Source: Thereva unica
Lineage: Eukaryota; Arthropoda; Insecta; Diptera; Therevidae
Reading direction: 5' to 3'
DNA: 64,000 nucleotides
Assembly: GCA_949987705.1 (NCBI GenBank)
Contig: OX465281.1
Coordinates: 225,713,978-225,777,977 of the forward strand
This document shows, in pieces, positions 24,701-39,700 of the stretch (the first letter of the stretch is position 1; each line of letters opens with the position of its first letter). Below the pieces are notes generated by a model. It searched no databases and was not told where the DNA came from. It saw only the letters and a list, made by a program, of their open reading frames with translations. The position numbers and the translations under genes were made by a program.

Positions 24701-27700
24701 ATAAAGATTACATTGTGCACTACGTCCTTAGAATGCTTCAAAAGTTTCGACAGAAAAAAATATTGATGACAAATTACGTGTCTATTGAGTGAATTCCAAA
24801 TCGAGCCCCTATGAATGCCTCGCTGAATGAAGAAAAACTTCTCCATCAAAGCATTGAATCCTTCTCGTGGAGGATTTTTGTAAAGTTCATATCCTTGTTA
24901 TCTCCCACTATTGCAATAGAATTACTTGAATAAAGTCCTTGTATTCGAAACATGCATCGGCTACCGCCCTTTATATATTTTTTTCAAGTCGCTTATGCGA
25001 ATACATTTCACCCTCATTCGTTGGTTTTAAAGAATAGCGATAGAGTTGTCAGCATTTCTGTCAGCAAGGATTCACAGGATGCGATGCATTAAGTTCCCCT
25101 ATTCATGCTCGAGTTTAAATCAAAATCAGGGGGAGTAACCATGCTTGTTAAAGATAGATAAAGTTTCCCACCACTACCACTGGCAATTGTCGAAAGCGGA
25201 ACCACTTGGTCGGTAGCTGTACACCCCTAGAACATCCTTGAAGAGATAAACGGGACGAAAAGTATTTCTGCATGACTAAGTTCAAGAACCGCAAAATAAA
25301 GAGGACGAAATATGCGGCTTTTGGATAGAATTTTTTTTTTTTTTTTTCATATATTTTGAAAAATAATTTGCAAATTCTTGAAGCGAAATCCTGTTGGGTA
25401 ATTTGCAAATAAAGCTTGCTCCTTGCAAGAAAAATTGGGAACTTTTGGGCTATTGAACTCGCGCTTTATTCTTCCATTTAAAATACGACAAAAGCCGTGT
25501 GTCTTTCTGTAATTCTCCAGGGAGATTCTTTAATATGGCAAGAAGCTGGTGTAATGAGATTACATGAAAAAACAACTCGCATGGATGTGATTTGTGGTGG
25601 GTGCTCCCTCGTGTGTGCAATTTGGATATCATAAGAAGGGAATGATCTCAGAGGAAGTCGCCAATTTTGATAGCATTTACGATGTGCGAGTGAAGCCATT
25701 TAATCTGAAGGGACAGTAATTGATTGACAAATGGAAAGGAAGTTGTCTTGTTACTATGCCGTTTTTTAAGATTTCGTTTAACTGTATTTGTGTAATTATT
25801 TTCATTTTATTGTGATATTGTTTTATTAGCTAATCGGGGGTTCTGATTTTAGAATAGTTTCAATTACAACAATTAAGAATTGTACCCAGTTTTGAACAAA
25901 TATCATTTGAATTTTACTTCTCCGGACTGCTCTAATATTCCGCTCTCTCGAGCTCGAGCTACACAACATCTAGCCGATATCAGCAAAAGAATGAAGACTA
26001 CCATTGTCGGCTTTAAAGCTACAAACGAAAGACTATGCACCCTTAGTGTGCGAGGCAAATTTAAGAACATCAGCCTAAACGTTCACGCACCTACAGAAGA
26101 GACCCCGTATGATGATAAATAAGAATTCTTCGAATTAGTTGAACTGGAACTTCATGCCTGCCCCAGCTATGATGTGAAAATCATACTGGGAGATCTTAAC
26201 GCCAAAGTAGGCCGGGAGCCCATATACTGGCAACATGTCGGCAACCACAGCTTGCATGAAAACACTATTGACAATGGGCAGCGAGCTGTAGAGATGGCAG
26301 CAAATAAGAACTTGGTCGTTGCAAGTATTAGATTTGCGCGTAAAGATATCCATAAAGCCACCTGGGTATCTCCTGATGGAGCTACTCCAAACCATATAGA
26401 CCATGTGTTGAAAGACGCCACCTTTCGGTTCTGATGACGGTACGAACGTACCGAGGTGCCAACTTTGACTCGGATCACTATCTTGTTGGTAGGGTGCTCC
26501 GAGAGCGCATTACAACGCTGAAAATCTTTGTATCCGCTGATCAGGGTCGAATCAACACAGTTGCACTACGCAATGAAATGGCCAGAAACATCTACGGTCA
26601 TGCATTAGAACTCGCCCTAAGTCCTGGGGATGAGATGCCAGGAGTCGACGGAAGCTGGACCCGCCTTAAAAATATTGTCATTGGTACTGCTGATTTCTTC
26701 TTACGCAGTCGTAGAGATCGGAACGACTGGTTTGGAATGCAAGCTAGCACCTGATCGTAAGAATGCTGCGTACCGAGCAGCAGTCTCAGAGAACACGTGC
26801 ACGCGAAGAGAACTATAAAGATCTCAGAAAAGAATAAAAGAGAATTCACAGACGAAAAAAGGAAGCCTGGGAAAAAATCTAGTCTGTAAACTAGAAAAAT
26901 ACAGAGAGCGACGGCCGCACCAGGCGCGGGAGTTCTACCAAAGAGACCGCAGTACGACGCCACCAAGCTTAGAAAAAGTTGGCAGCGACATAGCTCGGCT
27001 CAAAAACAACAAGGCCTCGGGTGCAGACGGCATCTCAGCGGAGCTGGTTAAATACGGAGGGTCTACATTACACCAAGCGATTCATGAATTGATTGTGCAA
27101 GTATGGGAGCAGGAAGTGATGCCGGAGAAAAGGCATCCTCTACCCGGTACATCAAAAAGGAGATCTAAAAACGTGCACTAATTGTCGCGGTATAATGTTG
27201 TTGAGTACTGCTTATAAAACATTCTCCGCTATCCTACAAAACAGGATGGCCCCATATGTTGGAAAGATCCAAGGCTATTACCAGTGTGGCTTCAGCCCAG
27301 GCAAATCAATGACTGATCAGATTTTCACCTTGAGGCAGGCTATGGAAAAATGTCTAGAGTTTCAAAATTCAATTCAGCACATCTTCATAGACTTTAGAGC
27401 CGCCTATGGGAGCATAGCCAGAGTAGAACTCTACAAAGCCATGAGAGAATTCGGCATCCCCAATAAACTGACAAGACTATGTAGGTTGACCATGACCAAT
27501 GTGACAAGCCAAGTAAAGGTATCCGGAACCATGTCCAGACCAATCAACATCCATAATGGACTCCGACAAGGGGACGGTCAGGCCTGCCTCCTTTTCAACC
27601 TGGCGTTGGACAAAGGCAAATTTTCGTAAGCCTCCAAATGGCAATATCGAAAAAGCTCCTGAATGAAGTCACTCAAGTTTCTGTTTTTTACAGCAAATAA

Positions 27701-30700
27701 AAGAGTACACAATTACTTAAAAAACAAGCTTAATTACGTTGCTGTACTGTAAGCGGTATAGAAGTTATTGGCGTATAAGTAGTACAAAAACTGTAAACTA
27801 AAAGGTGGTGTGCACTTGGCAGCGTCCCAGACCTGGCACACCTGTGTTTTTCCAGTATAAAAATGATCAAACTTTAATTGGATTATAGTTTGAAACTGTG
27901 ACTCGATAGGTCAGTTGCTATCCCAAAACAACAACAAAAAATGGTCTGCCAAGGCAATAGCGGCACGTGTGACCACCATATTTTTGTCCACTCCGTAAGT
28001 ACTACATTTTAAAAGTAATTCCAAACTGTGATTCAATAGGTCACGTAACGGCCCTAAAAATGTTCCGGAAATTGCACATTTCAAACTTGTGCGGCCTTTC
28101 CGCCCAGGCACACCAAGATTGTTTTTATGGTCACTGTGACCGTACTAATATTTAAAAAACATTTCATCCTGTGAGTCGATAGGACACGTTCTTTGCAGCT
28201 AGCTCTTGGAATACAAAATCTACAACTTGATTGACACGGTCTAAGGCCATAAGGTTTGTAGTAGTCGATCCATTTTGAAACCATATTGCTGTTTATTAAG
28301 ACATAGGTCGATTAGAGAAGCAATCTCATTTTTAACACAAGTTTCTGTAGTTTTCCAGCTAGTGCTTATTAGATGTTTGGTGGATGTGTGTGAGATAGGT
28401 TTTTTTCCATACCTTAGGGAACTGTCCTGTCGATATAGGTTTGTTGAAGATAAAATGGAGGGGAACCAAAATTTGATTTCAACAGCCCTGCAAAAAGAAA
28501 GGAGGCAGGCAGATTGTTAGAATCATGATCTTTATTGATGTCGAGATTGTTTGTACCGGTCATTATATCCTCAACAAATAGAGATACGCCTGTCATAAAA
28601 GCTTTAGTTTCAGAGTGCGTACATGTTGGGACAGTATGCATTGCATTAGACTTTGGGCAAAAAACCTCAATGAATTTGTCAGCAAACATGTTGCAAATTT
28701 CTTGGGGACATGACTATTATTTTATGCGGTTTGTCACAGTCGAAGAGGAAAAGAGAGAACAATAGAGGGTCCTATACCTCTCTCATTTGAATTTATAAGC
28801 AGGATGATATAAAGAAAGTCTCTGGACCGATAAATTGCTTGCAGGGGTGCCTTTATTCAATTTATCTTACATCAACATAACCCACACTTTCTCTACCAGT
28901 TATTGCACATTTAGTTTTACTCCTTGCGTTTAAGCTCGTAATCACGCTTGGCTGTCAAATGTCGAAAATGTATATAACATCAATACTGTATTTTTTTAAA
29001 ATTCCCAATGATTTTAATTAAATTTTCTTGTGTTCAAACCTTTAAACTCAAGTATATAGTGCTGGTATATCCTTGGAAATTGTATATGTAAACTATCCTT
29101 TAAACCTGTACCAGAAGAGTATAAATACTTAAGACAACTTCCGACTTGCAAAGTTTCACCATTGACATTCAATTTACCTTTAACCCTGTTTAAAAAACAC
29201 GAAGCCAAAGCACAAATTCCATCTAAGATTTTCGCAGAGTCTAGCTTCCCTCTCAGATGACAGGAAGAATGCCAATTTAAAGCCGTAAGAAAATCCTTCA
29301 GCATCCCCGGTCGATCAGTTAACTTTCGCAAAACGGATGGCAGAATGTAAGTCACGAATCCTCGTTCGCAGACAAAATAAAGAAAAGAAAATGATTCTCA
29401 GCGCTTTCCACTTCCTTTTTGCTTCATTCAAATGTCCTTCATCCTCACCGAGGGCTTTTTAAAGCCTGTTCAAATTAAATTGAAAGAAAGGTCCTTAAAG
29501 TCGCAATGTCATGGTGGCGTACATAGAAATTGGTAATTAGAATTTACAAGGATAATACCTTGCCGTCCGCAGACATCTCATCTCACGGTTCAGCGATTCG
29601 ATGGAATGGGGAAAAGAACGCATTTGGCACGTTCCTTGCGAAGGATGAAGCCTTTTAAATATAGGACCATTCATAAGGAGTGGAGTCCTGTTTTCATGTT
29701 GTTTTATTTATGGCACAGCCCGCAGAGATTAAGGAGCTTCTGGAGGCACTCGAGGCCGCCTGCACTCTTGCTGTCAACAACGATGTTAAGGTGGCACTTT
29801 TTGAATAGAATGACAAAAGGCTGGGTTTGCTCGCACGAGAAAGGATTTATTTAAGGAAATAGGGGTCAAGAAGTACAGATTACTGAATACTTGATTAATT
29901 TCGCATGAAGTTGCTTTTATACTGAATGAACTCAAGCCGGGTAGTTTCAGGGAGGTGGCTGAAGTTATTCATTCATATTTGAACACAAGTATTCAGAACA
30001 TAATTGAGGTCTATTAGAATTTGCACTAATTATTAACCCCTTTGTTCATTCCAACTAATTGCTAATTAGATTGTATGAACAGTAATATTAATTGGGAATA
30101 TGTATGCTATATACGTAGGTAATTGGGAATTAGATGCATGTAGTTTCGACTTGCTTGAAGATCAATTTATTCTCCCTTACAATAGTAGTTAACAATTATT
30201 TCCTTGTTCGTCTGGTAATTGTTACTGAGTTCAGAAAGATTTGCTTATAGCTACAGAAATACGTTATTTAGAGAATATAGATTTTAATCAAATTTAAAAA
30301 TGTTACTGCACAACAAAAAAGTACCGAGCCTTTCTCTAGTTCAACAACATTCTACTTCAAAGCTGTATGGCAACCCGCTGGAATAGGGTCTAGGGCCTAG
30401 ATATTTCTATTTCGTTTATTTCATGAATTGTACTTATATCAAGATTACATAATCTTTTAACGCTGAAAAACGCATGTTCATTGTTATTGCACATGGGTTT
30501 GTAGTAGGTTTGACCTCTTCGGTCCACACGATCTACTTCCCAGTAGTAGATGGTATAAACTGACTTCTTACAAAATAGCAATACGTTTCGGCATCTCAAA
30601 GAAGTCGATATATAGTTTTTGGTTAGCGCGTTTTCGTGCAGGTACAAAAATCACAAACCTCACAAGCGTCGTTTAAACAAAAAGAAACGGCTCCACCGAA

Positions 30701-33700
30701 ATTTATGAAAATCTTTTCAGATCATATTTTCGTTAATACGCAAACGAACGAACGATACCACAACTAAGTGGATATCTTCTCTTGTGACTAGCGCGATATC
30801 GTGTAGGTACAAAAATCACTTATGTCGTTTTATAGTCCAATCAATCTACGGATTCATAATGTTAATTTCCAGGCAATTGAAGGCAGGAAACAAAAAATAT
30901 AAGCGTGTAGAACAATTCATTTCAAGAAAGATAGCGTGTTTTTATCTGGAATTTCATTGGCGAACCTAACCTAAAAAATTCGCGAAAGTAAAAAAAATCG
31001 TTTTTCGCTAATAAAACAAAAAGTTGAGCTCGAATCCGAAATAGTTTAATCTGAAAGTTGTAGGTATTAAAATTATCTGTCGATTGATGTGTTATGAAAT
31101 ATTGATTAGAGCCTTATGAATGGAGAAAAACACAGCGAAATGCTAAAAAAGAAGAAAATTGTGATTGTCCTCATGTTTTGATGCTACATATCTTTTAAAC
31201 GGAGTTATTCAAGGCTTTGCTCTTTATACCAACTAAAAGAATACACATTTACCTAAAAAATTAGCCAACATAAGTATGTTGCTTTACGATAATTGGTCTA
31301 GGAGTCATTCAAATCTAAGAAAATTGAAAAAATACATTGTTTTTTCATAAACACCCTGTATCTTAGTGGTTAGCCCCTCTCTAGAACAACTTTTTCCTCC
31401 AAATACATCCAGGAATCACCCCTGAAAAAATTATCAACGTAGTCCAGCTTGAACGTCACCTGTACTATACAAGTCGCGAATGAGTGTATATGAGTATTTT
31501 AAATCTTTAAAACGGTGATATCTCATGAATAGCAATTCGTACGAGAAAATGTATAATAACTTTTTTGGTAGAGAATCGCATGATCTACAAACTTTGTCAA
31601 CATTATTTTATGATAAGACTTACAGTTTAAGATGTATTTGCAAAAGACTCATATTTTGACTATAAAACCCCCTAAAAAAAGAGCTTCCGGGGGAGAAAAT
31701 CGGTAGACCTTATAACACCTTATTAAGAACCCGTGTGCCAATTTTCATCCTGTACTCAATCATTTCCGCCATTTCGGGTTTTAGGCTTAATTTACCTGTA
31801 CTATGTTTGTATTCTTTATTTACGTCCGAACTCCTTGCTGTCCCAGACCAAATTCATTAACACGGAAGCTGGAAAAGGTACAATACCACGATGTCAAACT
31901 TATTAGTAATGACGCCATTTGCTCGTCAATTGACTCATTCAAAATCCCGAAATCATACAAACAACATCGAAGAGCTCAAACACGACACTCACTGCACAGT
32001 GCTGCCACTTTGAATACGTTCGTATCATTTTGGATACTATTTAGTGGAAAAAAATCATATGGATACGATGATACGTTTTCCCGAAATAGGATACGTTCGC
32101 GCTTATCCTAATTTAATTTTCATTTTTCAAAATCTATCTATTACCGTTTCTTATCTAATCAGTAAAATTAATTTTTAATGTCTGCTACATATTTTCTCAA
32201 AGTTGTGACGTACTTTTCATTATGACTTGTGTTTAATGAGCTGCTCTAGGTTGCGCCTGCTCTAAAGTTACCGACACACTTTCAGTTTAACTGTGTAGTT
32301 TATCACGTGTGACCTTATGTCTGAGCGATAAACTGTGTGGACTGACCAGTTTTGAGCTATTTTCACTGAATCCTCAGACTTTAGCTTCTAGACCTACTTT
32401 GCTCCGATAAACTACGCAGGTCAGACAGTTTATCGCTCAGTTCTCTCAGTTACGTAAAATGTATTCAAATCAACAAAACTGACCAAAATCTCATACAACG
32501 AACTGACGAACCCACATTTTCAGGTCAGTTTATCGTACAGTTTTTCTGCGCAGTTCAACTGCGCAGTTAAAACTAGGGGTGTGTGAAGGCTGCTTAAGTT
32601 GAACTGGAGCAACTTAAAGCACCTTCTTTGATAGAGCAACTTCGGGCAAGATTTCGTGCTCTACTTTTTTGACAGCTGCTCTGCTTTGAACTATTCTGCT
32701 TTTTTCGGTTTCATTAAACATGTGCTTTTATCTTGTCATGTTCATGTGGGATTTTTCAAGTGAAAAACGGTTACGTTACTTATTGTTTGCGTACTGTGTC
32801 GTTTTGTGGTGCTGTGAAATTAGTGCGATGGATAGGTAATTTCTTAATAATCATGAGTTACGACATCTTTCAGTAGTTTAATATTTAGATTTGTTGCTGG
32901 AAGAAGAAAAAATGCATTACAAAAGAAAAATTTCCTCAAGTCTTCTGTGATCTCGTGGAGGCGGCGTTACAAACGCTTTCAAGCTGGACTGCCAACAGCG
33001 GACTCAGCGTTAACCCAGTAAAAACGGAACTGGTGCTCTTCACGAGGAGGTATAAAACCCCACCAGTATACAATTATATGCTCATTTAGTGAACGACTGA
33101 CGAAGTGTGGTATAGAGGATGCTTTCATTTAAAAAAGCCATTTGCTTATCTTTTAAACTTTTACCAACCAGAGCAAATATAATCTTATATAGTATCTTAA
33201 ATAAGTAGTCCCGATTACAGTCCTTAAATCTGCATCATTTAATGCCAATGGTTTGTCAAGTCTGAGAGCATCGAAGGACTCTCATTGGCTAGGTTTCCTT
33301 TAACTGTCACATACATTTTTCCACTACCCTCTGGTGCATTTTACTCGGGCAATAAACATGAATGAATAATCATTTCGAGCTTATCTATATTACGCAAACA
33401 CAAAGCCCACAGCTTTAGGCTGGTCGTCCACTGGAAGCGTATTCGAGCGGCTTCGCGCTTCGGCCATACAAATGAGTCGCTTGTAGCCGCTCATATGTAT
33501 GGCCGTAGCGCGAAGCCGCTCGAATACGCTTCCAGTGGACGACCAGCCTTATGAATTGACATTTTATAAGAGAAACTCGCCATTACAATGAGGCAATATA
33601 TCTACCGATATTAAAATATTTTGAAATTTATTATGTGTGATTAGACTTTCTCTTTAAACCCAGAGACATTGTCAGGGTTTAATAAAAAATAATTAAATTC

Positions 33701-36700
33701 TCTCTAGAATATAAAGAATACTTTCTGTAAACATAATGCTAAATACAATGTTCCCTACTTTCAGCTGGGTGTTGCAATCGGCTTTGTGCTACCAGCATCA
33801 ATAGTCGGAAACCATGAAGACCACGAACTAATAGGAAAGGATCTTCAAGTTCTCTTCTACCTCGTTGCCGGATTAACATCAGTTCTTGTCGTCCTCATGG
33901 TTCTATGTAAGCAAAATTAAAAATATCTTCTTGAAACTCTCTCTCAAGTTAATTGTTCATCATAGTCTTCCAGGATCATCCACCAACACCACCATCAGCA
34001 GCACAAGAAGCCACTAAATCCCCAGAAGGAGGAGACTCCGACTTCCTTCAGTCATTGAAGCGGCTCGTCCTTAACAGGAACTACATGCTCCTTCTAGTAT
34101 CTTATGGCATGAATGTTGGCGTATTCTATGCCATTTCAACACTTTTAAATACCGTAAGTAATCTTTATTAAAACAGCCATTTTGAAAATATATTAACCAA
34201 TTTCGAAAAATCTTATTTACAAAACTTTCTTAAAGGTCGTCGGTAAATATTTCCCTGGGCAAACTGAAGACTTCGGACGAATCGGGCTTTGCATAGTTTT
34301 GGCCGGCATGCTGGGCTCAGTCGTTTCGGGAATTGTTTTGGATAAAACCCACCGCTTCAAGTGAGTATCATTACTTATAAGCAAGGAGAAGGGTTTAGCT
34401 ATTTATCTTTTTACAATTAAAAGACGAAACTTTTGGAAATCCCCCGAGGGAGGGAGATTTTCAAGATACTGGATGACTCTGTGAACCCACAGAACCCTCA
34501 ACGGAGACGAGTACTTGTAATTAGAATTTATCCGTAAGTGTCTATCCACTAATGACTTCGCATTTCCGTACGAACTTTCCACGACGAAGTTTTTCTTTAA
34601 TTTATGACTTATTTTGCTTTGCCAAATGACCAAGTGGCTGTCTTGGTTTGGATGGTTGAGATACCAGCGCCTACGTAACGAAATGGTGCATCATAAAGTC
34701 AATTCGAAAGATTTATGACATTCTTTTTAGCTTATTTATGCCGCAAAGTTTTGGGTTATTTTTTTTAAGAATTCTTGAAACAGTTTAAATTATGCAGAAA
34801 CTGTGACTGTTGACTTTGAAATAATAAATTTATTTCAAGTTTGAAGTCATCCTTGGCTTTTTGACATGACAGCTTTAAGCTCAGGAATGTACCATCTCGC
34901 ATCGAAGCGTAGCATGAAGCTATGCACCTTATGTTTCAAGTTCGGGAATGCTGATTGTGGATGGTTAATTACTCTGTTTATAAACGACGACCGTAGTGCG
35001 CACGAAGTAGAGAACTACAAGAAAAAAGACTGTGTCAAAATATATACAGGGTACGAGAAAAGTCAGTGCGGCAACTGTTCGATATTTCCTGAACGGTAGG
35101 ATTTCGTGAGAAAAGTTTGTAGCAAAAGTTGCTCAGCTTGGAGGGTAGAAACTCACCTCTATCTACTCACCGCCCGCAGGGGGTGGGGGTAACTCTAAAA
35201 TTTTAAATAGCAAACCCCATTTTTTTCACGGATTATGATTCTCCGAAGAAAAGCTTTTGTCTGAAATTTTTTTTATCCGAAGCTTCCCTGTACCCCCAAA
35301 ACCAATTTTGGAGGGGGAGAATAGTCCGGCAACTGTGCGGTATTTCTTGAAGGGTAGGTTTTCGTGAAAAAAGTTTAAATAGCAAACGTTGTACAGCTTG
35401 GAGGGGAAAATCGTTTGTACACAAAACTCACCCCCACCCATACACCCACTCACATAGGGATAGGGGAGTGGGCAAGAGGGTGAGTGGGAATTAAAAGGTA
35501 ATAAAGTAAAAACTACTTACGGAATAGAAAAAAAATATGTTGGTCTGCTTGTTCAAATCTGGTGTTAATGCCTTGGCAGACGACTTTTTTTGTGGTAGTT
35601 TTGGGACCACAACGTGACCTATCGTGTAAGAGTTTCAAACTACAACCAACTTAAAGTTTGGACATTTTTATACTAGAAAACACAGGGCTGCCGGATCTGT
35701 GCCGGTACCAAGTGCCTGGCAGACCACCTTTTATTTTAGTGTTTAAGTAAACTTAAACCTTAATAACTCCTATACCAATTGTCGCACAGCAACTCAATTG
35801 GGCTTGTTTTTTGTGAGTTCTTCTATTTGCTATAAGTTGCAGAAACTTGACTTACTCCAGTAAGAGAGCTTTTTCGATATTTTCCACCTGAGCCTTGTTT
35901 CTTAGCATTTTTATCAGAGTACGCCCTGAGCCTTGTTTCTTAGCATTTTTATACGAGTACGAGTTTCAAACTAAAACTAAAAAAAAGTTTGGACATTTTT
36001 ATACTAGAAAACGCAGGTCTGCTGGATCTGTGCCGGTATCAAGTTACTGACAGACCACCTTGTTTTTGGTGCTTAATTACTACATATACCTACCATTGTG
36101 TAGTAAGCACCCTGTGCAAAACTTAGCTCTTGCCGCCCTCCTCCTTCTACAAATTGATTTACCCAAAAAAAACGCCAAAAAATTAATTTGCAAAATTAAT
36201 TTAATACCCACCGTTCCTAATAGAGGGAGAGCCTAAGATTCTCCAGCAGATGCTTACATAAGAGCAACGATGCGAGCCGAGCGATATTTCTTCACTTTTT
36301 TTGGTGAGATATTGGGTCCAAAAGTACCAAAGTACCACGACTTGGCCTATTGTACTACACCCCTATACCTCATATTTGCGCGGGCCAGACTGCTGGAACA
36401 AGTTCAACAGCCTGTCTAGTAGCGTTTCGCTTGATAGTTCAAGCTTCCAATGGTCCTCCTCCTTGCCTTGGCCCTGTAGTGAGTCCAGAATCTTTGAGCG
36501 GAGAGGCGGTGGCCTGGGTCTGCTTGTTGTAGGAAGATTCCACCTTTTGTTTGTCTTTTTTCTGGGTTTCTTCTACCCTGGATGATGGGAATGCTCCCTC
36601 CCGCCAATTTTTTGCACAAACCAGAAACTTTGGGCAGAGCGATGCTGTCTAGATAGGTCTGCTTCTTGGCTACCCGGGTTCCAGGTTGCGGACTCACCAT

Positions 36701-39700
36701 TTCCACTCCGTTCCTCCTTGCGCTGGGGCTGGACCTCTTCAGATTAATTCGTCCACAAAAGTCCTATGACCCTCGATACGCCCATGAACCTGTCCAACTA
36801 AGCGCAAATCGCTTGCATTGCTACTGGAGAAATTTTCGTGTCATGACATCTCAGATGTTATTAAAACCATAATTAGCCATAGGGGGCATGTGACATGACG
36901 TCGTAAGTCTTTTGTCTATGGGGCTATGCAAAATCACATGATTACGCGAACAACAAGCCGAGAAGGATTGCTGAGCTAAATGGACAAATGGAGCACGTTA
37001 CTAGGTTCCATAGATGAGCGAAAATCTCATTTAACTTAATTAATGTGTTTTATTTCAAAAATTAAATTGTGTATTCTTATTGGAACACCCTTTATTTCTT
37101 AGAAACAAGGACGACCAAGATTATAGAATATAAAAGAAATGACTTTAAGCATTTCGAAATCATATGACCTCAATTTGAATTTTTAATTAAAATTTTCTTA
37201 TGGGGTGAAATTTCTACACAATGCCTTAACACATTTCCGTATTTGTTTAGCGATTCCGCGTTCACACACCAAAAGTTCGTTTCAGTGCTTCTAAGGATAC
37301 AAAATATTTTCCTCCCAGAGTTATGGGAGATTTTAGAAATGAGGATACAAGGTTGGTGGTTGGGGTGGTTTGGGTGCCCGGGAAGGCAATTAAGACTAGC
37401 AAAAAACATGTGCAAGGGTGCACAGAATTAAAAATAGTCGACCGTACAGCAATTTTTGTTACGGCTTTCTCGTTTTCATGTTTAATAACAGCAATTCAAG
37501 CATCCTTGAATAGAAAAATAAGGAATTTTTCTCGCCCCCCATTTTTTTTCAATACTAAAGAAATTTCTAAGATATCCTAAGGGTCATCCATAAATTACGC
37601 GCGTTTGGCTGGTCGGTGGCGGCTAAATAATCGAGGAACTACTATTAGATATATGTACTTTCTGGCGTCCCCATAAAAACTTTTGGGTATGATTTAGCCA
37701 TATTTTAAGGCCCCCTTTGACACACATGACGACGGCAGGCCGTGGCCTGAAAGTTTTAACTTTGAGCCAAGTATCGCCACACACCTCCCCGTTCGCCAAC
37801 TGGATGGGGTCTGCGTCCAAGAAACCTGACAAAAATCTTTATATTATGTGTGTGGCTATTTATCGTCAGTTTGGGCCTGAAGATCTGAACTTCAATTCAA
37901 TCTCAAGCCGTGAATTTACCGCTCGAATTCAAGCCGTATTAAATGTGGTGGCATAGCCGGCGAGTAAAATAGCCACCCGAAATTTGAGAGTAAGTAGTCC
38001 CAGTTTGTAAACATATGTCGACTTAACTCCGCAGATTCGATTTTATTCAATGTTGTTTTATTAAAACTGCTCGAGTTCAATCAATTTTTTTTTATTTTCG
38101 TTCGTTAAAACGTGAAAAGCTACATGCCCGGTTGTGTGGGACTCGAACCCACGAAAACAACTTCTAGTCTTCCACTCTCTCCGCATGACTGGCTTTTAGC
38201 GTTTTGACAATGGATCAGCTAATACTCCTGGTGTTTTTTGCCTTTCTTTCGTTCAGCTTCTCCCAGCCCCAACTTCACGGCTTTCAGAATACCTTCCACT
38301 TTCCCCCCTCATCCTATTTTCTAATCATATCTCCTATATTGTTTTTCGGCGCTAGTGGCGCCCCAGCTATTGGCTGTAGTTCAGCCTTATATTCGCCGAA
38401 TATCACATAATAAAAGAAGACTTGCTCCTGGACATACCGGGAAGTCAAGCGGTGAGTCATCGTGCTCGAAATGATGGAGGTATTAACGATAACCTTCACG
38501 TCCCAATTTCCACACAAGAACTCCTTGAGATCGCAACCACCGCCCCTCACAGATTCGTCTCACTAACCTCTCCATTCTGTTACGGACTCGCATTGCTACC
38601 GCACTGTATTTGGCTCCCTTGTGACAAATTCTGAGTCATAGAGAAGCATGCCTTCAGTATATCTATGAGGATCGGTCTTGCTATAGCCTGTGCCAAAACA
38701 ATTGGGAATCTCAAAATCGCTTTTTTCATGCGCAGTGAGAGTCTCAAATCCCGACCACGAAAATAGATTCGAAAAGAAAAGTGGGCAGCGTCACTCCGTT
38801 CGTTTAAAAACCCAAATAACTCCCCCCTTTTTATTTTCAATCACAATTCAATCAGTCTCACTCACTGCGACTCTTGGCATGGTCAGATGCTATGGGGACC
38901 TCATTGCCCGTAAACGAATTTCAAAGGGGAAATCACAATGCACGAGCGCTTCTATTTTAGCCATACACGAAATGTTAATGTGTATGGAATTGTCATTTCC
39001 CCGCCTGGTTGTAAAATTCCCAATTGTTTTAGCGCACCCTATATCACTCACGCCGTACCATTAGATATGATCCTGTTTGCGCAGCACTCACGGGGGGCGC
39101 TAGTCTGTATGTGGTCATCCATTTTCTGCTGTTAGCAGTCCTGTTAAACGCTGCTACCCACACTGGCGCTGCCTAAAGCAATAATGAGGAAAACATACTT
39201 CCTCGCTCTAGGGCTTCCACCTTGAAAAGCTTTCTTGGAAATGCTGTACAAATAGCGGAAGCCTTATCCGCAACGCTCTCCAAGTGTGTTTAAAATTAAG
39301 CCTCCAGTCCATCATCACTTCCTGGTACCTAATCTGTACCCATACCATAAACTTTACGGACACTTCTTTTTTCAGTTTGCTGATCAGCAAAGCTTCAGTT
39401 GAGTCAGCATCGAAAAAAGGCCGTACATGTCCAAATACGAACATTGGACGCTTGACATTGGACACTCGTTACTTTGAGTATCGGCCACACGATGCGTCCT
39501 ACCATTAAGCGGCCAACGTTGAAGGATATTCATAGAATCATGCTAAGGGCAACCGACGAATCGAACTGTCAAAAACGAATAGTATACATGCCGATCGAAT
39601 CAATCTAATTTCGTAGCCGTTGCATGGGTGCTATGTCGTGGTGTGTTCCTGAATGCGTGTGTACCATAATCGGCTGTCGGGGTTGTTATCTTTGTCACCA

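Noticed and set aside
24531..24850. Extension of the mariner transposase
   Set aside because: The translation beyond the [10 protein letters not shown] motif does not match the mariner N-terminal region in any frame.
27780..28250. CRISPR-like array
   Set aside because: Units are long and degenerate, spacers are not unique and regular, and the genome is eukaryotic.
36416..36706. Minus-strand ORF that might be a retroelement gag fragment
   Set aside because: Composition is suggestive but I could not match a defined motif.
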